A stretch of 64,000 nucleotides of DNA from Lineus longissimus (taxonomy: Eukaryota > Nemertea > Pilidiophora > Heteronemertea > Lineidae). Both the position numbers and the translations under genes were made by a program. This document shows, one piece after another, positions 51,762 to 63,384 of the stretch. Position 1 is the first letter of the stretch. Every line of letters starts with the position of its first letter. The stretch lies in the NCBI RefSeq assembly GCF_910592395.1, contig NC_088315.1:2794501-2858500 (forward strand), written 5' to 3'. The notes beneath the pieces are model-generated. The model was not told the origin of the DNA, did not search any database, and saw only the letters and a program-made list of their open reading frames with translations.

Positions 51762-54700
51762 TTTTTCTGACTGATATATTACAATGTCAACCATTGCTGT
51801 TTTAGGTAGTGTGGCGGCCAATTTTGCCTACCTTCACCTGCCTTATACCTGTATAACAAGGTAGAGGAACAAGAAATTTTCATGCCCAATAATTATGCAT
51901 TTGAATTACTCCATACTGAAACCTGACCTTAAGTTGTAGTTGAGTGATTGGGTGAGAATATTTCGGACAACTTTTCTTTTCACACTTTTGAACGTTCCTT
52001 GTTTGGCAATCTATAGATTGGTGAATAAAGCGAAAAAAAATTTAATATAAAAAATTCCTGCTTGTTCTGGCTGGAATTTTAGAAATGACATGTGGGTGGA
52101 TAATCGGTAAATGTACTTTTGACCTGATAACAAAAATAAACATGATCAACAAAATATTATCGGGTCTTTATCGAAACAATCTTTACCTTTATTTTATAAA
52201 ATCCCAATAAAAAACAACTTACACAAGTCTGTTGTCCCTCAATGACACTGTAAACTCTCTCGACCAGACAGCCAGTAAAAACCACACCAAAGGTTAATCG
52301 AAACGCAGTGAATTTTCACACACAATAATGGAATCCTGCTCAGGTCCCTGCTGTGTAGTACATCAATAGTGTGACCTACATGGAATAATCACCTGAATAC
52401 CTTATACAGTGCTATACCTATATGACTGTATATGTAATCACAGGTAAATAAAAGGCCAGGCATTACACATACATTCCACATTAACCTCAGCATGGAAACA
52501 GACCTGTTGAACACAAAGCATCTTAAATTTCTAAATTCTAAACAATGACATACATGTTCTTATTATATATGAGAGACAAAACACACTCCACCCTGCCTAC
52601 CTTTAGAATGAAATCACTCAAGCAAATTCCATAATCCAACCATACAGATCCTGCTATGGCGGTGTGCTTCAGGATGTGTAACTTAGTTGACTTTCATGGC
52701 ACCAGATGTCAGGAGCTACCTGTGGGAATTTTTCAGGTGGTTGTGACAGTGCGATTGTCAAGTGGTTAGTGTAACACGGCCACTTAGAAAGCCACTTTCT
52801 TCCCTGTAAAAACCTCGAGCGACACCGAGACATTTCGATGTGGAATCTCCAGAGGGCAAATCTCGCGCAACCCGACTCATTAGGAGCTTTCCAAGAAAAA
52901 AGTAATGCATCCCTGCCCGATGACATTTTTTTGCTGATGATTATAGTGTTGTGAAAGAGAAGAGGCAAACAAGTGATTTTTGTTGCTGCAACCAATGACC
53001 ATGATCGCTGCAGCTTGCATCAATATAAAACCCCGGTTGTCAGGTGCTTTTATCTAAACATAATTGGTTCGACATCCGAAGCTGACATATTGCTAGTGAC
53101 TTTGGACAGGCTACTCCACCTTGTTGCTTCATCCTTTGAATAAGACCAAAAAACATAAATTTTTTTTCGGCCTACCCAGTGCCTACGCAACTCTAGGTAG
53201 GTCTCTTTGTCTCACTTCCACCCAGGTAAGCTTACCGGTCAGAAATTGCAAAGTGTCTTGCCCAAGGTCGTACTCCTATATGCAGCCATTGTTAGGAAAA
53301 GCTAACTTGTTGTGGGAAATTACAATTTACAACCCACAATATTATGACTGAATGAGTACGGGTCATTACCAGGATGTAAATGGGATAACATCTCACTTGG
53401 AAGTTGAATGCCTGACCCAAAAACCCAAAACACACAAGACACCAAAAGCCACGAACCAACTTGACTGTCTAGTCTACAAATTGAATATCCTTGTGTGAAA
53501 TCAAACCTGCTAACATAAAACTCCAACCACCTAGAACATGATGAATGAGCTGATGATATCTTTCTTACATTTATTCCAATATAGCAAGTCCAGTATTTGG
53601 GTCCGGTCTTGATAATACTAAGGCACTCCAAAATGTGTGTTTTACACCTCCGAAGACATGTACCTACATATGTGGACCAACCTGCTGAACATGCACGGTG
53701 TATGCTGTGTACCTGAATGTCCAAATTTAATGGGAGATCCCAGTCCTGGCCATTGGCGTCACAATCTTCTACCAAACCTTCTCAATCCACACTAACGACA
53801 TTCCTTTGTAGCGACTCAGTTCCTGTGTATATTGGCCACACAATGGGTCGTGGTCTCTACGACGCTTCACTGGGGGTTAGCCGCACAATAGCCAGGCAAC
53901 TTCAAGGATATGAATAAGCTATTGAGGGAATGTCCCAAGAACGTTGGTGTGTTACCTTGGAGATGCTCAGATCTCTGAGTATGATTGTCTGATATGAAGG
54001 AAGGGTTGTTCAAGAGGTTCTCTCCTATTTGAAAAATGAGTATGGTGCTTGTTTGTATGTCAACTTGTCCACGTCCTGTACAATGTTTTATCATAAAGGT
54101 GATCGGTTATAGTCTGGGCATCATGCACATTCTTTGTCAGATCTGCTTAGTTTACAAACAGGGTGCTATCTGGATAGCCACCAAAGGTCTTAAGACTAAC
54201 AGCAGTTTCCTGTCTCCAAAACATCACACATTGTGCATTCAAAAACTACACAAAAAATTCGAAATTTTAAAAATTGAATTTTTTATCATGTGTATATATT
54301 ACAGCCAAACACAGTAGGTGTCGGTACTTGGGACTAAAATTCAGTTGTATATTTGAAGTTGAATTTGATATAAATTACATGTAAAGCGTATGGAAAATGA
54401 CCTGAAGTGGGGTCCTCCAACTCACCATTGATACATTTGAGGACACTCATGGAACTAATGTGCATACTCAATGTATGCCATGGTGTGAAATAGCACTCGG
54501 AATACCTCATTGAATTCACGACTATAGAAGAAATAATTTGTCCCTGTTGCTGTCCTGGGCAGAGGACTTGAACCTGAAATCTGATCCTGGTCAAGTCTCC
54601 TAAACCTTCTCTTGCAGATATATCATGAGTGAGATTTGGGAGTTATTTGGGCGTCTAGACATCAGTCATAAGCATCAATCACCTCGTCGGACGAGTACAC

Positions 54701-55255
54701 ATCCAGATCCTGGTAAAGGGGCATGGCAAATCCAGCAAAGACTTGATATACCCTGTGGCAGTCACTATGAATGGGGGGGGGGGGGGGCACATCCAGAAGA
54801 GACATGATGTACCATGTTCATGTTGAACCCGACACACCCTGCAGATCAGAGCAATGGCACATCATTGGGGAACAAGGTGCACTGTGGTGCAACAGCTCTC
54901 AAAATCAAACTTCTTTACAGAGACGAGGGTGGATTTGCCAATGGAAATGGCAAGCATATGAGGACACAGATTGTGCTTGAATTGAAAAGAACACTACTAT
55001 GAAGAGAAGATGATCATTTATTACAATAGCATTCACATCTCTAATTTCTCACAAAGTTATTTACAAAAAGGTTTGCCCTTCAACAAATTAGGAGGTACTA
55101 AATGGGTCATTTGCAAAGAAAAATAGTGGCCATCAATTGGATCAATGGATGCAATCCGAAGTGATAGCAACATTAAGGTGGTAGCACACGAGACGTAATT
55201 GTATAATCGTACCATAAGGAGAGATGCTGGAATCAAGAAAGGTTTTGTCCCTTAG

Positions 55256-55261
55256 TTTATT
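55256..55261 (-). terminator. PSMD2: candidate PSMD2 polyadenylation signal AATAAA
   Basis: First AATAAA on the minus strand after the stop codon, about 340 nt downstream, implying a short 3' UTR. A second AATAAA occurs at 55017-55022. Neither is proven. Confidence 0.5.
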
Positions 55262-55599
55262 TATACCAAGAGTGTTTTTTACTGAGGAAAAATCCATAAA
55301 ATTTGTTTTTGTTCAGAGAAAAGTTTTAAGTCAAAGAGTTCTGGACAGTTCAATACCATGATGTACGAAATCAATAATACTCCATTCCAGAAACAAGAAA
55401 AATACATAGATTTGTTCCCATTCAAAATTAACATCACTGCTAGTTTTAGCCTCCAAGAATACAAGGTTGACAACACAGCAGTACTATTCCCTTTGCCTCA
55501 TGGCAATCCTCTCACATTTGTGGGTCACCATAAGATAAATTCTGGACACTGGAAGGCCAAACATGATACAGTCAAAAGTCACTGAGTGTCATAGATTAA

Positions 55600-55782
55600 T
55601 TAAGAATCATAGTCCGGGTTTTTCTTCAATATAACGAATCCCTCCATGATTGGTGTGAGTGGGATATACTCCTCCGTAGCGAGTTCCCCTCTCTCTCCGT
55701 AGGCAAGCAGTACTGGCGTTGTGTGGGTCTGGAAACCTGTGATGGTCTTGGGTTTACCAGCCTGGCCAACAACATCCACAGC
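55600..55782 (-). CDS. PSMD2: PSMD2 exon 16 and stop
   Basis: 60 codons from [20 protein letters not shown] to [15 protein letters not shown], then TAA. Acceptor ATTCTTGCAG. Ends like human (NPNYDL), so the C-terminus is intact. Confidence 0.98.
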   Translation of the reverse strand, partial: AVDVVGQAGKPKTITGFQTHTTPVLLAYGERGELATEEYIPLTPIMEGFVILKKNPDYDS

Positions 55783-58700
55783 CTGCAAGAATAAAGAGTT
55801 GTGTTGTCTATAATGATTCAGAGAATGGCAAAGGTGGAGAGACTGAACGATGTAGATGAACTTAAATTCACGGGGTGATACTTTGAACTTTATTTTCATC
55901 TCAGCAAAACAGTTTTTTTAAAGAGCAGACAGACAGCGAGGCAATAATTTCTCTTCTGAAAGGGCTCAAAGTGAACATCGCCATTTAATCAGAACACCAA
56001 GAACAAGGCTCAATGAATTTTGATTACAATCAGTGATATTTCTGTGACAAAGACCTTTTGGAACAGTATGCACGCAAGTTATTCAGACGAAAAATGTATT
56101 CACAACTGATTTTCTACATACCTGACCAACTCTGACTGAGACTGGCAGTGGTCTGAGCTCCTCATCAAAGGTGACCAGCATTCTTGGCTGCATGGCTGAC
56201 ACGAGGTGGTACAGCATGTAGTGAGATTTACCAAGGATTACTGAAAACAAAGATACACATTGGTTAAAGCTGTCCAAAAGTTATTGATTGTATGGGGTAG
56301 GTAGCCATGTTCCATTGAGTATCACTTCGCATGTGGAGTCACAAGAGGAACTACGTGCTTCTTGTGACTCCACATGCGAAGTGATCTTTATTACAACATT
56401 ATTATAAGGGTGAACATATAAACCACGTGACTCCATAAATGCATGTCATATTTCACTACAGTGAATTTGTCTACGGTGGCCTGTAAACCTAGTTTACACA
56501 CTGACCTTTGTAAGAAATAAGGACAGCAATTTGTCAGTTTTCTTTTCCTGGAATCTATGGGCTATTAATTCTAAAATACCTTGGTACCGTAAAGTCAACT
56601 TTTAAATGGAAAATGCATAAGCCTCGTTCTGAGAGCGGAGTGTTTTGGACACGCAACCAAGATGCTCTACCAAAGTTCCCTCGGGTTGCACTAAAATGTG
56701 GAAACCATGCACACGTCACGTCAAAGGAATTTCACCTCACTTCAGAAGTTTGAGGCTCTCAAAACACTGCTTCAAACACAAATCAGTCAAGGAAGCATCA
56801 ACCACCCTAAGTTTTTCAATGAGCACTACACATATTTGCCGAGAAAAACGCTCCAAATAGCCCATTTGCGCGGATTTTAGCATCACTTGAGCGAGCCGAT
56901 GCGGACTTCCTATGCGCGCTAACATAATGTAAACAATGGCGCTACCGGCACTCCGGCCGGGCCGGCGATGGATGGAATTTGCCAAATTCGCACATATTCA
57001 ATTATTTTCGTGGCCTATCCTATTAAGTTTGAGGTATTTTAGAATAGAAATTGAACCCTCGGCTTCGGACCTTGGTTGAGTTACCAAGACACTCTCGGGT
57101 GGAGCTAAAATTTCGTCCAAACCCTCGCCTGTCGGCTCGGGTTTGGACTGTATTTTAGCTCCACCCTCGAGTGTCTTGGTAACTCAACCAAGGTCCTCCG
57201 CCTCGGGTTCAATTCCTTAAATGAAAGGACTGGATAGGGTCTACTTACTATTTTTGACATCGAGACATCCAACGAGCACGGCCATGAGCCCACCAACAGC
57301 CACGGAACGCAACAGAGTCCTATCACTATGGTAAGGGCTGAGTGTCAGCGTTCCCTTCCCGAGATGGGTCAGACCTTGTGCCAGACGGACCATGAACAGG
57401 TTGTTAGGATCCTTGGAATGGTAGACAGCCAACTGTCTTAGCATGGCTGCTAATCTGGCATTGTTTGTTCCTGAAATGAAGTAAAGAAAGTGATTTATGA
57501 AAGATAAAAACAACCGAATGATCACTGAAACTATCAATGACAGGTGAACCGCATCTCCACAGTTTATTCTTTGAGTCACATTTAGACATTTTTTAAAAGA
57601 AAGTAATGAACCGTTTTTTTTCTTACAGCGTGAAAAAGTTAACCACCCATCCAAACCTCAGACACCACAGGACTTGTAAGCACGTGTAGAAGAAAAGAGA
57701 CTCTTAAATGTAGACCACTTACCTGCCCCGACGATACCCATAGAAAAGATAGAATTGTGAGCCACTTCTGGATCACTGTCGTGGGAGAACTTGCTGAGGG
57801 TGTCGAGGATCTGTAGCTTGGGGTTGGAGGTGGACAGCAGACCCAGTGCAAGCGGCACCGCACGTTTGATGACTGGCTCACCATACCTCAACTGAAACAT
57901 GACAATGAGATTTTGAAATAGTTGCAATTTGAGTCTGTCAGGAATCAGCTACTTGGAGTTGAATTCTGACAGCTGGCTGAGGTCGAGTGGTACTGTCTCT
58001 TCATGACCAAATGAAATGCTTCCGAGGCTTTCAGGGAGATGCTTTCTTAAGAATACGTCTCTTATACTTACCAGGTGTCCAAATGCTCTAAATGCCATCT
58101 CTCCTCCAATCTCCTCTCCCATGGCTATCAGTGAGATACCCAAAACAGCAATACCTGCAATAAACAAAGCAAAGGTCAACTTAGCCAATTAGACCATGTA
58201 CATGTATGTCAAAGAATCGGCTACAACGATAAGTCATAGTTTAACTTTATGTAGACTACTGTATGAAAATCAAGACTGAATTGGTGAAAGCCACCTCTGC
58301 TCCCGCAAAACAGATCCTTTGGTTGACAGCAAGCAGATGCTTAGCAGTCAAGAGGGAGGAATCGGGCAATCTTCATATTTTAACGGGACAAAAAAGAGAA
58401 CTGCTCACCTTGATGTGCAGCTAAGCCTGTGGCCTCCTTCTTCTCTGGTTTATCTCCCTTCTCCTTCTCCTTCTCATCTTTTTTCTCCTTTTCCTTGTTT
58501 TTGTCGTCTTTTTTCTTGGCCTTGTCGTCCTTTTTGTCGTCATCTTTTACCTCCTCGTAATGTTCAGAACAAATGTGGAGAAGGTGTTGGATTTTTAGCA
58601 CATTCCCGGTACCTAGAAAGCAACAAAAACGAGGATGAGATAAACGTTACGAACATTCGAACAGCACTGCTTTTCCTTAGACTGCAGCTAAAAAACATAC

Positions 58701-61700
58701 AGAGAGACAGAGACACTCTCTGATTGGATTTCAGGTCGATCTTGCTACTTAATGAGACCATTTTTTGGGCTGACCATTCCCTCAAAAATGCTGCTGGTCC
58801 ATGAAATGGAGGCCACCATTGACATCTTATCATGTCAAACTATCACTGAACTGATGACAGTGCATCAAACATCAACAACACGACGACACCTGATGTGTAC
58901 TCGATTTCACCTACCAGCGTAAGCACAGATGTCTACCAACATGGTGGCCATAGACTTTATGGGCTCTTGGACAACTTGTAGAGCAGCCGTCACAGTGTCT
59001 GCAGCCTCTTGTTTTGCTGAAAGAGAAATCAAATATTCATTACTGACCAAGATTTGATTGTCAAACGGACATTTTTTAATGTCATGAAAATGAATGAGTT
59101 GCTGTAAAGGAAAACGATAAACTCATTGACATTGGTGAAAGGACAGATAAGATGTTACCTCTTTCTTACCTAAATAAGTTAATGCTAGGCCCAGAGCGAT
59201 AAATCTCGCATAAGTTTCTTTCAGCTCCGCCTCAGACCTCTCCATCAGCGTCTGCAACAACGTCGACGTGACTTCGCCATTACATGTACCGACGGAAATC
59301 ATTCCACACGACAGGGCCGCCATACCAATCACCTCCATATTGGATTTAGAATCAGCGAGAACTGGGAGTAGGAGGCTTAGGACATCGTCTCTGTTTGAAC
59401 CGGCATAGGCTAGACCAAGACTGAAGAGAAACAAGAACACACTGAAGGCAACTCGACAAGAGGGACAAAGCATGACCATTCTCAGATAAGTATCTGCTTG
59501 TTTAGCTCCACTAGCAGACATTGATAAAGGTCGGCTACCTTGGGAAAAACAGCCCTGACCAAGAAGCTGTGGGTTCCAATTTCGATGTTGTTTTCACATC
59601 AGAATTCTAACTGTTTTTTTTTCTTCTTCAAGAAACTGGAAGATCTTTTACTTACCCGACTACAGCTCCTAATCTCATGACATTACTGCTATGAAGAACG
59701 TAATCGGATAATAGAGCCAAGGCTGGATCGCACTCGTTCTTCACGCCCGAGTTCACAACACCACAAGCTAGTAGGGCACCAGATTTAATGTAGTCGTCAG
59801 ATGAATATAGATACTTGTCGATTTGCGTCAGCCCGCCATCGACGTCCCAGAGAAGGAGCATTCCAAGGGAGGCAGCGGCGCTCAACATGCCTGAAAGAAA
59901 AAAGAAATCACTTGACGCCTGCAAAAATTTGGTGGTTACCAGTACAGCTTAACAATTGAAACTAATCGCAAAGCTAGAAAAACAGAAATCTGTAATGGTC
60001 AACTGGTGTAGTGGAAACCGACCTTAAAGTTTTGAATTCAGACTAATTGGGAGTGGGAGTTTTACCGTAAAATATCAGCACAACTTCCTGACATCTTACT
60101 CACCGTGTTCCTTGTTCTTATAAATCCACTTGTTTCCATCTTCCATCAGTAACTTGTCCTGACCAAAAGCAGCATTGACGAACGCATTCACAAATGAAGA
60201 AGCCAAGTTCTGTCTCGCTGAGTCAACATTTGTCGGTCCTAGACTTGACCCTGAAACGTAATGTACCATATATGTATTGGAATGAACTTTAATTTTGTCA
60301 TGTGTCAAGTGTTGGTGATCTTCAAATAAATCCATTAACTGGCTTTTGTCTTCCTGACTGGCTCAGTATAATGCCCCGTAAACACCAGCTCCTTCTTGCT
60401 CCTGTAATGAATTTCATTCTGAAGTCGACCACTTGGTAAATTCAGTCACTTGAGTTTTAGTAGAATTCCTTGCATCTGAGTGATATGAATATTTTCATCT
60501 TGTGTCTCGCTTTACTGTCCAGAATAAAGTTATAGTTGCATTTCTAGTACTCACTATTGGGTTCCAAATGACTTTTATAAATATCTTCTGGCACCTTTGG
60601 TTCCATAATGTCCAACTGGAGAGAGAAAGAAAACATTTGCATTTGTATATGTCAAAGCAAGAACTTCTTAGGGAAAGGGGCACGAAAACACAGAGATTGA
60701 ATAATAGTGGGAGAAAGTATGGCGTCTCTTTCGCCCCCAAGCCAACAGTTCAGCAAGCACAGGTCTTGATTACCACAGTGTCACAGGTAAGAATCAACTC
60801 ACCTCCCTTGCTAATGCCAAAAAGTTATTGTTGAGGTGGGCATTTGACATGATTTCGACCAGATCGTCGTAGTCTTCGAGTTCGTCATTCAGCTCCAAGT
60901 AGATCTGTTGACTGCCGAGCATGAATGCAAGCTGCTTCTGGATCAAGCTGTAAGAGGATTTAGAAATCGTAATATCTTTCAAACAAATACAGCAGAAGCT
61001 CTCTATTAAAGGGGATGTCCGCTAAGGGATGTTCAACTGTACTTTTTTGGGCAAAGGAAACTGATCAGTAGGATTTACCAGAGTAGCAAACAGAACAGCA
61101 CCAAGAGCATTCAGGTATAGCTTCATGAGAAAGGCAAAGCTAGGTTGTTTAGGCTGATCAGGTCAGGCTGAAGCACTTGGCCAACATCACTCATACAATC
61201 CTCACTCCTAAGAATATGCACTGCTAACGATTGACTTCTTCCTGGTCAAAAACTCAAGGTGACATAAAGCGCTTACCAATACAAGGGTGAATGCAAATAC
61301 TCTCAACTCGGCTGTATAAGACCAGATCATGTATTTCTTGCCCGCCCATTACATGTTAATCATACATGTAGGATTACCCAAAATCACGATTCCAACCAAT
61401 GAGGTATGACGAGAATTTGTATAGGCCTACCACCACTAACCTGGATGAATATCCTTGTGAATAAACATTATAAATGTGGTATTGGGCGGTATTATCAACC
61501 TGGTCTTATAGAGTCGAGTTGAGAGTATATGCAGAAGCAGACCCATATTACCAGTTAACCACCTGTCAACTTAAAAAAGTAAACCAACCATCAACTTACC
61601 CGTCTTTGCAAGAATAAAAGATCTCTGAGATAAGGTCATCATCCTGTAGAGACATAGCTAACCTCAACGCTTGCGGATATTTATCAAACTTTTTAAATAG

Positions 61701-63384
61701 GGAGAGAGCTGTTTTCGCCAGGTTGACGTTCTCTGGGTCTGGCACATATGGAACGCAGCTGAAAGAAAAAATATGATGTGTGTACTCTCATTGTGTACGT
61801 TTTCTGGCTGGGGTAATGGTTCAGTCACTGATGGCCTGAGGCTGAGTAGGTTTAGGTCTACAGGTTTACAAGGGACAGACGATAATGATTTAATGTAGCA
61901 GAGTCCAAGTCTTTCTATCTTTCCTCACTCCCTTAACTCAGGCTTGGCCTTAACTAGTATCAGCAATTTTAACAGTAAACTAGAGTGAAATATTTGTAAA
62001 GCTCGTCGTGAGATCCTCCTTAAGCTGTGTCAAGTTGAATGACACCAAATATTTTGACTCGCTTATGCTTTTTATCATACCTGGTCAGATACAGACACAC
62101 TCGGGCATGAGCGCCTTCATCCACATATTCATGCAGTAGATCTAGCCTCTCGATCTCCATCAACAGATCACACGCTTCAGCCTCAGCGTTATGGTCCATA
62201 TGATATGGCACAACCTGCTTCACCAACTTCAGAAGAACCTCCCGCCCGTCTGTATCCTTTTCCTCCACGTCCTGCCACTCGGCTGCAACCTGACCAGCCA
62301 AATGTCGGACATACTCGTGGCCCCATGACCCTATTTCTTCCTTGGAACCGAGCAGACGATATTTCAAGCTGTCACGGCTATCACTCATTGTCATACCAAG
62401 TACAGACACAATGTCTGCACAGAAACGCTAGAAAGAAATAAGGCAAATTAAAACACTTAGGGACAAAACATGACAGACAAAATCCTTGATTGAAACCATG
62501 CAATTTCCATACAGGCTAAACGGTCAGAGCCCAAACAAACTCTGTCCTTTCTGCGTACACATGCATTCACAGACGAGTCACATAGCATACAAACCTTGGT
62601 CTCGTCTTCTTGTATCTTCTCATAAATCTCCTTCATCGTTTCATAATGTGGCCTTAAAAACTTAAGTGGTTTAGGGACAGACGTCATAGATGTTGTCGAT
62701 GCACGAATCAGGGTCCGAAGACTCTCCAACGATGGTTTGTAGAGTTTCTCATCAGGCTCTGTCAGCCTCTCTACCAACAGGTTCAATTCATCTTGAAGTT
62801 GTTTGTCTTCTTCGGACTGAAAAGTTAAAAGAACTTGTAAACGACCGACAAGCACAAACTTCCATTGCCGGGTTTCATCTCGGCTATTTCTAGGTATGGT
62901 TGGCTCACAAAGAGACAAGATCTCATCTTTGGCAACAGTTTTATCACGCATCGAACGGCGATCAGGTCTCAGATGTGAGATGATCTTGATTGATGTGATC
63001 CATATCGTGAGTTGTGAATTGACGGTGGAAGATGATCATTCATCGAGCTTACTTGGTGACAAACATGCACTGAATCAGCAAATAAAATGTTGTGCATATA
63101 TATATTCATTAGGCCTAGACTAGTATATTACACACTGCATGCACACAACGAGACAGCACTGACACAGCACTTTTGAACATGCATTTTCTTTTTCTTGGAC
63201 ACAACTTTAGGTGGTATTTTCAACAGCAAGTGCAATATAGCTTCATTTTGAATGACCTGAAACCATTCTATATTACATGCATATCTCTAGAATCGATAAA
63301 TATATTTACTAAATCGACTCCTTCGTCTGTTTTTTTGTCTTTTCCTTCCTCTTTTTTCGCCGGTGTTTTATCTTTGTCCGCCAT
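55600..63384 (-). CDS. PSMD2: 26S proteasome non-ATPase regulatory subunit 2 (Rpn1), complete 16-exon gene
   Basis: Scaffold of the 19S base: it contacts the Rpt1/Rpt2 ATPases and docks ubiquitin and UBL shuttle receptors through its PC-repeat toroid. All 16 coding exons were resolved on the minus strand; they sum to 2,724 nt, 907 aa plus TAA (human 908). Exons, 5' to 3': 63310-63384, 62595-62816, 62081-62427, 61600-61758, 60803-60947, 60555-60615, 60104-60250, 59656-59890, 59170-59420, 58915-59016, 58409-58612, 58072-58154, 57723-57891, 57249-57470, 56122-56240, 55600-55782. Hallmarks are [19 protein letters not shown], the PC repeats, a KEKE stretch and [12 protein letters not shown] at the end. 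The ATG at 63384 (MADKDKTP) was chosen for its strong context and the family N-terminus. Single-copy housekeeping gene; every donor is GT and every acceptor AG. Confidence 0.98.
56122..56240 (-). CDS. PSMD2: PSMD2 exon 15
   Basis: Encodes [20 protein letters not shown] then [19 protein letters not shown]; acceptor TTTTCAG, donor CAG then GTATGT. Confidence 0.98.
56321..56385. repeat. perfect 26-bp inverted repeat with 13-nt loop
   Basis: Positions 56321-56346 are exactly complementary to 56360-56385. It is in the same PSMD2 intron as the 57.1-kb foldback but unrelated in sequence. Possible foldback transposon or a recent hairpin-producing replication event. Confidence 0.8.
57049..57214. repeat. 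166-nt foldback (63-bp inverted arms) in PSMD2 intron 14
   Basis: Left arm 57049-57111 and right arm 57152-57214 are equal in length and pair without gaps at 56 of 63 positions, including a perfect run of 26. The 40-nt spacer holds a second perfect 10-bp stem (57115-57124 with 57139-57148). It is probably a foldback MITE. It ends 34 nt from the exon 14 donor, so the transcript would form a long hairpin just past the splice site. Confidence 0.8.
57249..57470 (-). CDS. PSMD2: PSMD2 exon 14
   Basis: Encodes [38 protein letters not shown] and [10 protein letters not shown]. Donor AATA then GTAAGT; a strong foldback begins 34 nt into the following intron. Confidence 0.98.
57723..57891 (-). CDS. 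PSMD2: PSMD2 exon 13
   Basis: Encodes [40 protein letters not shown] and GIVGAG. Acceptor TGTTTCAG, donor GCAG then GTAAGT. Confidence 0.97.
58072..58154 (-). CDS. PSMD2: PSMD2 exon 12
   Basis: Encodes [20 protein letters not shown] then FRAFGHL; acceptor TTATTGCAG, donor CTG then GTAAGT. Confidence 0.97.
58409..58612 (-). CDS. PSMD2: PSMD2 exon 11 with KEKE stretch
   Basis: Encodes [18 protein letters not shown], then about 40 residues of alternating Lys and Asp/Glu, then GLAAHQG. KEKE stretches are known in proteasome subunits; this one is longer than in human and balances the shorter N-terminus. Donor CAAG then GTGAGC. Confidence 0.97.
58915..59016 (-). CDS. PSMD2: PSMD2 exon 10
   Basis: Encodes [20 protein letters not shown] then [14 protein letters not shown]. 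Acceptor CTCTTTCAG, donor CTG then GTAGGT. The human LGKGEA is LAKQEA here, one residue fewer across the exon 9-10 join. Confidence 0.96.
59170..59420 (-). CDS. PSMD2: PSMD2 exon 9 (PC-repeat region)
   Basis: Encodes [38 protein letters not shown] and [17 protein letters not shown]. Acceptor CTCTTCAG, donor TTAG then GTAAGA. Confidence 0.98.
59656..59890 (-). CDS. PSMD2: PSMD2 exon 8 (PC-repeat region)
   Basis: Encodes [35 protein letters not shown] and [10 protein letters not shown]; first proteasome/cyclosome repeats. Acceptor CTTTCAG, donor CGG then GTAAGT. Confidence 0.98.
60104..60250 (-). CDS. PSMD2: PSMD2 exon 7
   Basis: Encodes [19 protein letters not shown] then [20 protein letters not shown], matching human closely. 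Phase 1 at both ends. Confidence 0.98.
60555..60615 (-). CDS. PSMD2: PSMD2 exon 6
   Basis: 61-nt exon encoding [20 protein letters not shown]; human has [18 protein letters not shown]. Acceptor CTCTCCAG, donor AATA then GTGAGT, phase 0 to 1. Confidence 0.97.
60803..60947 (-). CDS. PSMD2: PSMD2 exon 5
   Basis: Encodes [31 protein letters not shown] and [10 protein letters not shown]. Acceptor CTTACAG, donor GAG then GTGAGT. Confidence 0.97.
60990..61039. mobile_element. 50-bp mini pogo-like element in PSMD2 intron 4
   Basis: Flanked by TA on both sides (60988-60989 and 61040-61041), with termini CAGCAGAAGCTC and the complement of CAGTTGAACATC, and the shared words CTCTCTATTAAAGG and CCGCTAAGG. 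It looks like two pogo-type termini with almost no interior. Confidence 0.55.
61600..61758 (-). CDS. PSMD2: PSMD2 exon 4
   Basis: Encodes [31 protein letters not shown] and [13 protein letters not shown]. It is shown only in this frame and is bounded by TTTCAG and GTAAGT. Confidence 0.97.
62081..62427 (-). CDS. PSMD2: PSMD2 exon 3
   Basis: Starts [16 protein letters not shown]; contains [17 protein letters not shown] and [15 protein letters not shown]. Donor CCAG then GTATGA, phase 2. Confidence 0.98.
62595..62816 (-). CDS. PSMD2: PSMD2 exon 2
   Basis: 74 codons from [11 protein letters not shown], including [18 protein letters not shown], one of the most conserved Rpn1 stretches. Acceptor CTTTTCAG, donor AAG then GTTTGT, phase 0 at both ends. 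Confidence 0.97.
63310..63384 (-). CDS. PSMD2: PSMD2 exon 1
   Basis: 25 codons, [18 protein letters not shown] then TDEGVDL, a charged N-terminal tail about 20 residues shorter than in human. Donor TTA then GTAAAT, phase 0. The context ATCATGGCGG resembles the TISU element. Confidence 0.93.

Larger units (their letters stand above)
50317..55255. other. 5' region of the catenin gene and intergenic DNA up to PSMD2
   Basis: Expected to hold the catenin promoter and any non-coding first exon, neither of which I can define. Contains the tandem repeat at 50.4 kb, the 19-bp duplication at 51.7 kb and a G15 run near 54774-54787. Both genes point the same way. Confidence 0.5.

Noticed and set aside
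53160-53290. Repeat-like phrase AAAGTGTCTTGCCCAAGG
   Set aside because: It resembles a word common in marine invertebrate repeats, but I found no element boundaries or second copy here.
54564-54602. Another tRNA-like B-box (GGTTCAAGTCC, minus strand)
   Set aside because: The nearest A-box-like word starts only 28 nt away, too close for a tRNA promoter; possibly a decayed SINE.
54774-54787. Homopolymer G run (and C/G runs at 2649-2660, 33451-33462, 34589-34600)
   Set aside because: Simple homopolymer tracts, likely variable or error-prone; no function inferred.
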